Origin: Vigna angularis
Taxonomy: Eukaryota; Streptophyta; Magnoliopsida; Fabales; Fabaceae
Direction of reading: 5' to 3'
NCBI RefSeq assembly: GCF_016808095.1
Contig: NC_068980.1
Location: forward strand, 13,209,388-13,273,387
Length of the DNA: 64,000 nucleotides
Part shown: positions 24,601-36,900 of the stretch, piece after piece
How the letters are laid out: every line of letters starts with the position of its first letter
Position numbering within the stretch: position 1 is the first letter of the stretch
Made by a program: the position numbers and the translations under genes
The notes under the pieces: generated by a model
Seen by the model: only the letters and a program-made list of their open reading frames with translations
Told to the model about the DNA's origin: nothing
Database searches by the model: none

Positions 24601-27534
24601 AGCAAATCCATGAGGGCTTAGCCTAAAGCGGAATTTAAAAACTTTTATCTTTTCTTAAGAAAATTCAGGTTCCAAGTTCCTAGTGGAAACTGAGAAAGAC
24701 TATTTAAAGACAGATACTTAGTGCATTTGCTTAATGTTAATTTTCTACCATCTGATTTTAAACTTACTGTGTTTTCCTTCTTCATGGCAGAATCACCACC
24801 TTTCATTAAAGTATGATTTCCACAGCTACATGGTTCGGTCTATGGAAGAGGAATTCCAAAGGATAGTTGGTGTGAGGTTAGAAATAGTCGAGATTCAGCA
24901 GTCAGTTTCATGATTTTCTCTTCAGACACCAATTTCAGTTATTACAGTATTATAACATATCCAGTGCAGTTTTATGTGCATTCCCATTATCTGAAAATTT
25001 CAAATATGACCTGTTTTAATTGTAAATATCCATTTACTTGTATTTAGTGTTTGGAGAGGTAGTTAAATTTTCTATGCTATACTCATTGCAAATTATCCAA
25101 ATAAGAAGGCGAGAATATAATGTCTTGAGCATCTTGGACTTATTCTTGTTACATTTTTATTGCTTTAGTTTTTCAGCAACTGATTCTCATGAAGAAATTG
25201 AAAGCTGATTGTCTATAAAATCTCTTGCAGTGGCCCGCTCTGGGGATTTGTTGTTGGTTTCATGCTTTTCAACATTAAAGGTATAGCCTGTTATAAGCAG
25301 TCCAGGTGAAAATCAGTTTGTAATTCCTTAATTCAGTCCCTTTTCTCTGTAAGATTTACTGAAGCATTGTGGTAAGATTGATCTTGGTTTTGCATGCTGT
25401 TGAATCTTACAGATGGTAATTTTTTGGGGTGGTTTATGCAGGATCTAACCTATATTTCTGGATAGCTATCATTCCTGTATCTGTAAGTTACTTCGTTATT
25501 TCCTTCAATTTCTTTTAGTTCTCCTAATTGCATCAAATGCCAGTGTGGTGGATAAACTGCACTTTTAAACTTTTGTTCCAGAACCATTTAGATGCTGTGG
25601 ATGGTATGTGATTGGTTCTTTGTGAAATAGTTGGTGGGTTTTTTCTATGGAATTTGAATAGAATAACATGCTTAAATTATGTCCTTATTCACTAAAGTGC
25701 TTTATGATTTTTGTATGTTAAGTAAATTAGTTGAGTAAATTATTGATGACATTCAACAATACAATCATTATGTTTCATGAACAGCTTGTGCTTTTGGTGG
25801 GAACAAAGCTACAGCATGTCATTGCAACCTTGGCATTGGAGAATGCTGGAATTGCAGGGTTCTTCCCAGAAGCAAAGTTGAGGCCTCGTGATGAACTCTT
25901 TTGGTTTAATAAGCCTGAGCTATTGTTGTCCTTGATCCATTTCATTCTCTTCCAGGTTGGCCATGGTTCGTCTACATCTTATGCCATGTTTTCTTACCTA
26001 AGTTTGTTATTTTAGCATTAACTTCTGATTCTTTATTCTTTTTGGCAGAATGCATTTGAGCTGGCTTCATTCTTTTGGTTCTGGGTACTTCCTTATCCAT
26101 TTTACAACCTAGAATTAGACATGGACTAATAGGAATCATATTGTTTTAAGGTTGAATCATTAAAAAGTAGTTATATTGCTTCGACATACATTACCCAAAA
26201 TTCTGAGCAAGATTCAGTTTTTTTAGGGAGTTATAAGGAAATAAGATAAAACTATATATTTGTGTTAATGAACCGTAATACAGATTGCAACTTTGAGCTT
26301 TTGCATTTGACTAAACTATCAAAATGTGTTTTTTGACTACAGTGGCAGTTCGGATATGATTCTTGCTTTATTAGGAATCACCTTCTCCTGTATTTAAGGC
26401 TAATATTGGGGTATGCAGAAATCAACTTCTTCCCCTTATTCAGGATTTTACATAACAATGCTCGTCAAAACTAATTCAATAAAGCATTAACATGCCATTA
26501 ATATAAAATAACTACTTGGCATGGGTGTTATTCAACTATTTAATGTAAAATGTCGTCATTGGATGTTTACTGGTTTAGTTTGCACAAGACAAATCAACAT
26601 GCACCTTACATTTCAACTTTGCAGCTTTGCAGGACAGTTTCTTTGTAGCTACAGCACCTTGCCACTATATGCACTTGTTACACAGGTAGGTTAACCCCTG
26701 TTAGAATAATTACACTACTCAAAAGTCAATTTCTCATCCAAAGCCAAGGAAGTTTTTATCGAAAGTTTCACATCGATTACAGATAAAGTCAAGTTTTCAA
26801 AATTGTTTCTTAAACGTGTGATTTAAAATCCAAAGAACAAGAACAAATAGATGTTTTCTCATCTTATACCACTTTTCTATAAATTACTGTAGCTGTTACC
26901 TGTCTTGCTTGATCCTCGCTACTAGTTGCTTTTACAGCTTTGTTTTGAAAACTAATAACTATTTTGTGAAACTGTAAATCACACACTCTATATGTGACAA
27001 GTTTTCAGTTTTTGGAAGCCTATAATTATACAAATGGTATTCCTTAATGCTGAATAATCCGTCATGTGTTGCATGAAAAATGGATTTGATGCACTGAGTG
27101 AATCATATTAGTGAAGGGCTTTTGCTTTTTCCACTATAATGTTCCATGCAACAACAGCTTTTCAATGTTTATATCAGATGGGAACAAACTACAAGGCAGC
27201 ATTAATCCCACAGAGGATTAGAGAAACAATTCATGGATGGGGTAAGGCAGCTAGGAGGAAGAGAAAACATGGTATGTTCCCTGATGATTCCACCATTCAT
27301 ACAGACACAAGCACTGTGTTGTCTATTGAAGAAGATGATCAATTAATTGATGTCCCTGAAGTAGAATTACAACCAGTCACAGCTGTTACATCTACCCCTT
27401 CTCCTATTGTCAACGAAACGTCAAGTAGGGCTGCTACACCCCTCCTAAGACCCTCTGCCTCAATATCTTCAGCTCATAGCAGTTCTAAAGCTGAAGTAAT
27501 TTTAAGATGCTCCTCTATGCCAAGTGGGAGATAA
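21679..27534 (+). CDS. MLO: MLO family seven-transmembrane protein (MLO1/13/15-like)
   Basis: Plasma-membrane protein of the plant MLO family (calmodulin-binding, linked to Ca2+ signalling, and in some clades to powdery mildew susceptibility). Fifteen exons give 544 aa: 21679-21804, 22294-22351, 22449-22681, 22781-22897, 23343-23403, 23741-23835, 24302-24376, 24791-24876, 25231-25280, 25442-25482, 25785-25955, 26049-26084, 26343-26410, 26625-26685, 27178-27534. All junctions keep frame; all are GT-AG except intron 3 (GC-AG). Membrane spans fall near residues 17-36, 63-83, 155-177, 285-313 (two), 362-383 and 395-425. The calmodulin-binding helix is about 433-455 with W447. The stretch VSYEGLEQLHRFIF and the tail TPLLRPSASIS point to clade II (MLO1/13/15), not the classical mildew clade V. 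Intact, normal length. Start chosen for the family-typical short extracellular N-terminus. Confidence 0.95.
22682..22780 (+). other. GC-AG intron in MLO (intron 3)
   Basis: Exon 3 must end in phase 0 to join GYEPFVSYEG. The join after CKE needs the donor GAG|GCATGA. A GT donor at TATCAT|GTATCT (22634) would also be in phase but would delete about 16 residues including the conserved Cys, so GC-AG is preferred. Confidence 0.55.
24490..24660. repeat. Possible small repeat insertion in MLO intron 7
   Basis: Starts tgttgggtaaaaacaaaatc then tcacgtcgg. A similar opening (tgttaaaaatctcacatcga) is at 39216 and 40474. Phrases of this kind are widespread in legume introns. Ends not defined. Confidence 0.3.
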
Positions 27535-28776
27535 AACATCTGCAATGGAGGAAACTGAAAAAGGTTAACTGGTATATTGATGAAGATAGTATGATAATTA
27601 AAGATGTATAAGATGATTACTAGTTCACTTAAGAAAAGCTTTACAAGGTAATAGTGCTTTTGGACATTACTAATTTATGTGGAACAACTATAGAATATGG
27701 GTGACTTTTGTTGGTATCAAGCAGTAACACAAGTTCTTTTTGGATTTGACTTGATGTAAATTGTTAATGTTGATTATACATTAAAGAAAATGGATGTCAA
27801 TGCAGTTTGCAGAAAACTCCTTTGTGCAATGGATGCAGAATTTATGACCGTCTTTTTTATACAAACTGCATAATTGGATACTTTTATATTTTAGTTAATT
27901 TGTTATTATTTTTTATTTGTATTTTGAGCTTAATCCATATTTTTTTTATTATAAATAAAGAATTCTATGTGTGTATTTAACACAAGGGAGATTAATCCCA
28001 AATATAGTTTTTCACTATATTCAACACTTACTATGTTACATGAAAGAATTGTTGTAATTAATATGAATTAGATCATTCAATAAGTACTTTTCCCCCTTTT
28101 CTCCCTTCCATTTCCCTCTCCCTCCTCCTAACATTTCATGACTTAAGCAAACTTTTACTACTTTTTAATGTTTGAATGTTAATAAAAAAAATATGTATAC
28201 ATATAAAATATAAGTAAATCTTAATCACCTTTGTATATTGATCCATAGTTTATATTTTAGTTTTTCAAGCAAAGGAAAATGAATGATATAAAAACAAATG
28301 TTTATGCTTGATATAATAAATTTCAAATTATAATTTAATATTTTATAATTTTGAAAATGATTTATGTAAGATTTCAAACTTGCTTGATATTTGAAAATTT
28401 TGTTTATGTAATAAGTAATAAAGTTTTTTTTCTTATTCAAGATCTCTACACCAGTTTTCATTTAAACGTAATTTACTCTATTTTCATACATTAAAATATC
28501 ATTTAATTACACTTATAATCATACACATATCTAGTGTCGAGTTTTCTATTAAAGTTTACTTGGAATAATCTAATTTTTTAGATATTGTTATATGTGTTTG
28601 ATCTTTGCAAATGATTTCATATTTTTTACGAAATATTTAAGACGAGTAGTTGTTTACAATGTGTTATTTATTATGTTTGTAGTGTTGTTGAAACTACAAT
28701 TCCTTTTTTAATGCACCTTTGCAAAATGTCTTTAAGCCTAGCTTACCACATGTCATATTGTTGTTGTTGAGACTAT
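27535..28776. other. MLO 3' flank and intergenic DNA
   Basis: Probable 3' UTR to about 27950 (aataaa-like signal at 27953), then AT-rich DNA with no gene seen. Confidence 0.5.
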
Positions 28777-31700
28777 TATTGGATTATTATTTCATTTTTA
28801 AATAAAACCTTATTTCTCAGGGTCAAATCAATATTTTTATCTTATGAATGTAAAGGCTTATAAAAGTCGTGCTCTTTCAATTGAATAAATAACAGAGTAT
28901 TCTCTATTCACAAACAGTGTGCACAAGTTGTGCTCTATGTGATTAACAAGTGGTATCAGAGCTCCATACGAGGGCAGGTACGATGTGAATAGGTGTGATA
29001 CAATGTGAACAGGTGTAACACAAGTGAGAAGAGTGTGGAGTCTGGAAAACAGTATGAGTGCACATATAAAAGAAAGAGAAACCATGAGTGAAAGAAGTCA
29101 AAGGAGTGAAAAGAGTGTGGGGACTGCACATACAGAAGAAAGGGAAACAATGTGAGTACATAAATAGAAGAAAGAAGGATGTCTGGCTTGGAGGACTTGA
29201 AGGTTAAAAATTACCTGTTTCAGGCCATTGATAGGGAGATATTAGATAATATTTTGGACAAGAGTGTGTCCAAGAAGATTTGGCAATCCATGCAATGAAA
29301 ATTCCAAGGCTCAACCAGGGTCAAGCGAGCACAGCTCCAAGCCTTGAGACATGAGTTTGAATTACTCACTATGAAAGATGTTGAAACCATTGATCAGTAT
29401 TTGGGACGTACTCTCAATACTATCAACAAGATGAAGTCGAATGGAGAGGTGATGGACTCAAGTATTGTGGTTAGCAAAATACTCAGATCACTCACCCCAA
29501 AATTCAATTATGTTGTTTATTCAATAGAGGAATCTAATGATTTGAGTAAACTAAGTCTTGATGAACTCCATGAAAGCTTACTTGTTCATGAGCAGCGAAT
29601 GTAGGACTCTCAACTAGATGAACAAGTGCTGAAAATTACTCATGATAGTAGATCAGAAACAGGTCACGAATACAGCCAAGGAGGTGGTAGTTGTGATCGT
29701 GGAAGAGGTCACGAAAGACAATCATTGAATAAAGCGCTTGTAGAGTGTTTTTGGTGTCACAAACTAGGACACTTCCAATACGAGTGCCCACGGGTTGAAA
29801 AACAAGCACATTATGCAAGGTATGAGGAATCATCAAGGGTAGAAGATGAAATACTATTGGTAGCATATGAAGAAACAAATCACCAATTTGTGCAGCAAGA
29901 AGATTGGTTTCTTGATTCTGGTTGCAGTAACCATATGACCGGAAATAAACGGTTGTTTACCAAGATACACGAACAGGGACTGTGCAAGACCGTCAAGCTT
30001 GGTAATGACACCACTATGGCAGTAGAAGCAAAAGTGGACATTTGAGTTTGTATTAATGGCTGCTCAAATATCATCACAGATGTATATTATGTCCCAGAAC
30101 TTAGAACCAATCTTCTAAGTTTAGAGCAACTCCAAGAGAAAGGTTTAGCTGTATTGATTCAAAATGACACCTGCAAAATTTTTCATCTAGATCGTGGATT
30201 ACTTCTTCATTCTAGCATGAAAGGAAATAGGATGTTTTATCTAACATCCTCAATGAATCCTCGTGAATCGTAGTGCCTTCATGTAAATGAATCTTCTGAA
30301 CGAGAAGTACAACTTTGGTATAAAAGGTTTGCTAATTTGAACTTTCAGGGACTTTGCACACTTGCCAACAAGCATTTGGTAATCAGCCTCCCACCTCTAA
30401 AGGCGTCAAAAGAAACATGCACCTCATGTCTCACTGGAAAAAACAACATAGGGACACCATACCAAGACAATGTCCTTGGAGAGCCTTGAAAAAACTCCAA
30501 CAAATTCATGTTGATGTGTGTGGTCCCATTTCACCCTCGTCTCACTGCAACAAAAGGTACATTCTAAGTTTCATTGATAATTACTCTCGTAAAACATGGG
30601 TTTACTTTCTGCATGCAAAATCTAAAACATTTAGTGCATTCAAAAGTTTCAAAGCTTGTATGGAAAAAGAAGCCAACGCTTCCATTATCTGTCTAAAAAT
30701 TGACAGAGGTGGTGAATTTACCTCTAAGAAGTTTGAAAATTACTACAATCATCAAGGGATTTCAAGGCAAAAGACCACAATACACTCTGCAACAAAACGG
30801 AGTTGCAGGAAGAAAGAATCGCACTATCTTGAATGCAGTTCGAGCAGTCTTACATGAGAAATGTGTTCCAAAATCATACTGGCTTGATGTTGTCCAATGG
30901 TGCGTTTCCGTCCAACACCGAAGTCCATCATCGGCAATAGATCACTAAACTCCATAAGCACTTTGGAGTGGGCTCAAACCACATGTTGGCTACTTTTGAA
31001 TATTTGGTTGCATTGGTCACATTCATATTACAGATCAGAAGCGAACAAATTAGATAATGAAAGTCAACTGTGTATACTCTTGAGGGTAAGTGAAGAATCA
31101 AAAGTTTACAAACTATACAATCCTACTAATAATAAAGTCATCATAAGCAGGATGTAGTGTTTGAGGAGGACAAAAGCTAGAATTGGCATGACAATGCAAA
31201 GGATGATACTCGAGAAGGTGAAACCCCAGTCCTAGAAGAGACACTAGTAGACTTTGTCCCACACGAACTTCCAGTTAGCCATGACACTAGCTCAGACCCA
31301 CTGATTAATTCTGATTCAGATTGAGAATCTCATCATCCTACAACTGAAGGGATGGCAACAAGACAGAGGCGACCACCTACATGGATGACCGATTATGAAA
31401 CGAACCTCTTGATAGCAGAAGAAGAGAGTTTACTAGCCATGATGATGTGCGGGTTTGAAGATCCTTTCTCATTTGAAGAAGCCCATACAAATCCAAAATG
31501 GAGAGCTGCAATGAACACTAAAATCGAAGCAATAGAAAGGAATAACAGTTGGGAACTCGTAAATCTTCCAAAAGAAGCTACACCTATCAGTGTGAAGTGG
31601 ATATTTAAGACCAAACTCAATGAAAGAGGTCTGATACAGAAATATAAGGACAGATTGATTGCTAAAGGTTACGCTCAAAGATTCAGAATCGACTATACTG

Positions 31701-33237
31701 AGGTTTTTGCCTTAGTTGCTCGACTTGATACAGTGTAAGTTTTACTAGCCTTGGAAGCTCAATGGGCATGGGAAGTCTTCCAACTTGATGTAAAGAGTGC
31801 ATTTTTACATGGTAAACTTCAAGAAAATGTGTTTGTCCAGTAGCCTGAACGGTTTACCAAAAGGGGTAGAGAAAATCAAGTGTATTGTCTCAAGAAAGCT
31901 CTATATGGGCTTAAACAAGCTCCACGAGCTTGGTATAGTCCACGAGCTTGGTATAGCAGGATTGAAGCATATTTTGCAAAAGAACACTTTGATCGGTGCT
32001 CTAGTGAACACACATTGTTCATAAAAAGGTTTGATGGTAATATTCTAATTGTTAGCTTATATGTTGATGACATAATTTTTACTAGCAATAGTCGTCAAAT
32101 GTGTGAGGACTTCAAGAGTTCGATGCAATTAGAATTTGACACGATGGATTTGGGAAGAATGAGGTACTTCCTAGGAATTTAAGTTATACAAAGTGATATG
32201 GAAATTTTCATTTGCCAAAGACGTTATGCCCGTGAGATGTTAGCTCGGTTGAACATGACAAAATATAATCTTGTTCGCAATCCAATTGTGTCAGGCACTG
32301 TACTGTCCAAAGATGATGAAGGAACATTAGTTGATGCCACCAAATTTAAACAAGTTGTTGGCATTCTCATGTACCTAATTGTCACTTGATCAGGCCTAAG
32401 GTTCGAAGTGAGTCTAATTAGCAGGTACATGACTACTCCAAAAGCATCACATTTGGCTGCCACAAAACGTATTTTGAGGTATGTAAAAGGTACCATTGAG
32501 TACATTATTCTATACCAAAAGGGAGGAAAAATTGAAATCATAACCTATAGTGATAGTAACTATGTTGGGTTTTTGGATGATAGACAAAACATTTCTGGAG
32601 CAATATTCATAATAGGATCAGGGGTTGTATCATGGGCTTCGAAAAAGCAGTCAGTAGTTAACTTATCAACTACAGAGGCGGAATATATAACTGTAGTAGC
32701 ATGTGCTTGTCAATGCATTTGGCTTATTGAATTCTAGAACATATTGGGATCGAAAGAAAGGAATTAATCACAATTCTATGCAATAACAACTCCACTATTT
32801 AGCTGTCCAAAAATCCTGTATTTCATGGGCGCAGTAAGCATATTGCGGTAAAATTTTACTTTCTTAAAGATCTCATAAATGATCACGTTGTTCAATTGAA
32901 GTATTGGAATACTTAGAAATAAGTGACAGATATAATGACTAAGCGGTGAAGCTTGAACAATTTGAGAAACTTTGACAAATGCTTAGAGTAGTTGATATTA
33001 CTACACTAAGCTAGAGCTTAAGGGAGGATTGTTGAATTATTATTTGCATTTTTAAATAAAGCCCTATTTCTCATGGTTGAACTAGTATGTCAAGTTAGCT
33101 AGTATTTATGTATATTTGACTTACTTTTTGGCCATTTACATAAATTCAGTATTTTTATCTTATGAATGTAAAGACTAATAACATAGTATTCTCTGTTCAC
33201 AAATAGTGTGTGCACAAGTTGTGCTGTGTGATTAACA
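28777..33237 (+). mobile_element. Degenerate full-length Copia retrotransposon
   Basis: LTRs 28777-28948 (172 bp) and 33030-33237 (208 bp; the right copy carries about 50 extra bases) both end GATTAACA. The PBS tggtatcagagc at 28951-28962 fits initiator-Met tRNA. The PPT aagggagga is at 33020-33028. Flanks actat (28772-28776) and gctat (33238-33242) are a 4/5 target duplication. It sits between the convergent MLO and CTL1 genes. Confidence 0.9.
29175..32750 (+). pseudogene. Copia gag-pol, broken
   Basis: Domains in Copia order: gag (29180-29604), one CCHC knuckle (CFWCHKLGHFQYEC, near 29745), protease (WFLDSGCSNHMTG, near 29905), integrase (30350-30950, with a DVCGP...FIDNYSRKTW region), RT (31480-32180, ALYGLKQAPRAW and SLYVDDIIF) and RNase H (32410-32740, SKKQSVVNLSTTEAEY). 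Integrase before RT identifies Copia. Stops and shifts interrupt it repeatedly, for example tga at 29297, tag at 29602, and frame changes near 30420, 30800, 31155 and 31840. A small duplication near 31930 repeats the PRAWYS stretch. Not functional. Confidence 0.92.
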
Positions 33238-33944
33238 GCTATCTCTCTCATTCTTCGTTTCTGCACCTTTTGCCAATGCATCACACTAACTTTTCATGTA
33301 TTTTGATAATTTATTTTCGAAACATATTTCGTAGAGATATTTTGAAAGATATTATATATATTTTAGAAAGTTTGTTCCGAAAATCCTGTTCGGAAACTCT
33401 TTTTATGGAAATTTCAAAAAGTTTATTCTGGAACGTTTATATATAATTTGGAGGTCACCGTAAAATGGACATTTTGGGGTGTATGAAGAAACTATAGGGG
33501 TGCAAGAAGTAAAAACCCAACTAAAAGCTCTTCTCATATATATATATATAATAGTGTGATTGCATGTCCATAAACTTTTTTTCTTAAGAAAGGTTGGTGT
33601 TGCAAGGGATGAAAAGCAAACATTGAAACTCAAGAATTGACAATCAAGAACCTACAACGGAAGATATTATAATTCATCACAAGATGCAAGTTTGAGTAAG
33701 GTTATAATTACACAAGAACAATGATTGGATTGTTTGGTTGTGGCCATAACATGACATCCTAGCATAAACCCATTTGTCAAAGATTAAAACTACCAAAAGA
33801 GCTACCTTAATCATAGGGAACCTTTGTTGAGCATTGTATATAACATATATACAAGGAAAAGAGCAGAACTCGGTGTGAAAAATAAAGCACCTTAACAAAA
33901 TTCTAAATCCTGAAGCCCTGTTAAAATTCATCACAGAAAATACT
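33238..33944. other. 3' flank of CTL1
   Basis: About 33700-33944 is probably CTL1 3' UTR (minus strand). 33238-33640 is AT-rich with a short (TA)n near 33540. No gene. Confidence 0.45.
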
Positions 33945-36900
33945 TCATTGGGATCCTTGTGTAAGTCTCTGCGTCTCATTTTGGTCTCCCAGGGTTTCAA
34001 TGAGAAGAGGTGGAGCATACTGTGCTGTTCCATGCTCTTCAGAATCTTGACAAAATGAGAGAATGATAGTGTCTATTGACATCTCTACAACTGCAAAGAA
34101 AAGGGTTGCAACAACATATCCAAGAGCCCAGCAAACCTGCATTGCACAAAATTACCATATTTCATGCTTTGGTTAAACCATTATTGATTTTCAAGCCCTA
34201 GTCTTACAAGATTATAAACATACCACAACAGGCAAAAGTGGAGATGATATCTTGTTATGTGCGGATCTGTACTTGTGTGTGTCCAACATGAGGAAAGCAA
34301 AAAGAACACTTGAGAGGCTGACACATAGTTTTCCAAGGAACAAAATAACATCTCCAATCACATTCACTCGTCCAATCCGTAGGATGTTACTCATGATCAA
34401 TTCGGTTGCAATAGCAGAAGCTTTAAAGAAACTTTTACCCGTTATAGCAATCTGCAGGTTTGAGGCAAACATGTAAAATGTTAATAAATTATACAAGTCT
34501 ATATAAACAAACTATTTAACATGCAACAGAAATGTCTTATGGAAGATTAACAAAAATTACCATGACATAAGCATTTCGGTTCACTGATTTGATGGTCCAC
34601 CCAATACATCTTTGAAAGCATTGAGAACATTGGTAAGCAGCTTTGCCAATCCAGCTATCAGGCACGTGACCGGAGACTTTTAGTTTCCGGCGAATACATT
34701 CGAGCAGAAACCGGATTGACTCTAAAAATGATACAGTCAGAGAACCAAGAGCCACAGAACCAAGACTGTAAAGCATAAGCCTCTTCATGGAGGAAAATAC
34801 TGAAAGAAAGGGAATTTCAGGCTGCATTGAGAAAGATGAAAAACATTTATTATCGTATAAAAAATAATTTGTAACCATCAAAAGAAAAAGGTTTAGTTAA
34901 TTGATAAACCAAATTCCAATCAGCCAAACAGACAAAAACCTAATGTTTGTCATTTAATCTAACTCTGAAAATTTGCCTTGACACAAGGAAATTTATAATC
35001 TAGTTAAGCCCAATAAATTATTGTTATAAATTGACTTCCTCTTTCCCATATCTTTAGATGCTTGCACCACTATTATTGAGATATTAAACAAGGATACAGT
35101 AGAGAGAGGAAAACATTAACAGATCAAGATAGTGAGGACAATTTAGTCAAATATAATGATGCTTTACTTCCATCAAATATTTCTTAACCTATGGTTACTA
35201 TCCTTAAACATCAAAGATATGAGGAACTTGTAAAATGATATTCATATTTCACCAATTTCTAATCCTACAGTAGTATAGCTTACACTGATTAAGAATAATT
35301 TCTGAGCCCAAATGAAAACCATGGCCCTGTTATGGCTGAGACTACAAATTATTCAATCTCATCAAACTTTAGTAGTTTTTTTCTGAATATAACCTTCCCT
35401 TACCACATCATCAGAATTATACAACAATCACCAACCAATCCCAGAATGTTTGGTTGGCTACTGGGTTAAACAGTGTGGTCGAACTTAGTAGAAAAGCAAT
35501 TTATTAGTCACATTATTCACCATGAAATCTCCTTTAATAATTTTCTCTGGTGTTCTTTTTTTGGTCTGGTTTTATCAATTTTCATGAAGCTAAAAATCAC
35601 GCAATCTAGTTCTGTTAATAATACATCCTCACAATTATGGCAAAACAAATTCTTCTAAATTGTTCATTTCTTCATTAGCATGGTATTTTGACTTACAGAT
35701 GCTTCACCATGGGCCCAATAATAAGAAGCAACAGATCCAGCAATCACTGTTGACAAGCAAGCTATGAAAAATTGTGTAGCCCAATAACAGCCAAATAGGT
35801 GAAAAAGGATGGCAGCTCCAATATGCGGCGTGTAATGAATGCTATATCCACAACACCGATCACATATCACCTTTTTCTCGATGAGGTCATATGTGCAGCA
35901 ATTAGAATTGCAGTTGTTCTGAACAACCTGACCAGAGCTGAACAAATGTAGAGCAGCAGAAATCCAGAAAATATAGAAGATTGCAAGGATACCACAAGGT
36001 ATGATGGGAAAAACAATAAGTGCTTGAACTTCTCCTATCACTTTTGCAGCAACCTGTGAGCAATATTTGCATTAAATCAATTGAACTGATTGTCTACGTC
36101 AATGTGTCATAAGGGAAACAATGCTGTATCATCATTCCACAACTATTACAATGCTAGCATTGCTATGTTGTATCATACTATGTGACTAAGGGCTCTGTTA
36201 TGTGTGACAATCTTGTGAAAGAGAATTTATGCATAACTTAGAGTTGAAAATAAGAGTGATTTATTATTCTCAATCATAAAAAATACGTTCTGATACCCTC
36301 TATTTGTAATAATCTAATTCTCCTAAAAAGGAAAATAGGAAAACTAAGAAAATAAAATATATATCTATTTCCTCTAATTAGGAAGATTCTAAAGATATTA
36401 TCTCAAATTACAACACTCCCCCTCAAGCTGGATCATACAAGATTGTATGAACCAAGCTTGGAATAGACAAACTCAATCAGAGATAATGTCAATAAACCAA
36501 ATTGCACACACAAACAAGTGTAGCCCAAGAGACTCCTCAGCATCATATGGAGAATAATGGACAACCGTGAACTTGCACCATGAAACTTCAACTTGGACAA
36601 CAATGGACAAGAGAGATTTCCATTAACAATGGATGATGACTTGCCGCAGCAAACTGTAAGAATGGATGAAGGCTTGTAGTGGTGAATCGCAACAAACTGT
36701 AGGGACTAATTGCCATCAATAGTGGCGAACAACAACAAAGCTTCAAGAACTTGATTTCCATAAGTAACATGGGAGGCCTTCAACGGCTAACAACAACAAA
36801 CATTTAGGGACTTAACTGCCCTAACAACAACGACCTTTAGGGACTTAATTGCCCTAACAACAACGAACCTTCAAGGACTTAACTGTCCTGAACAGCAACA

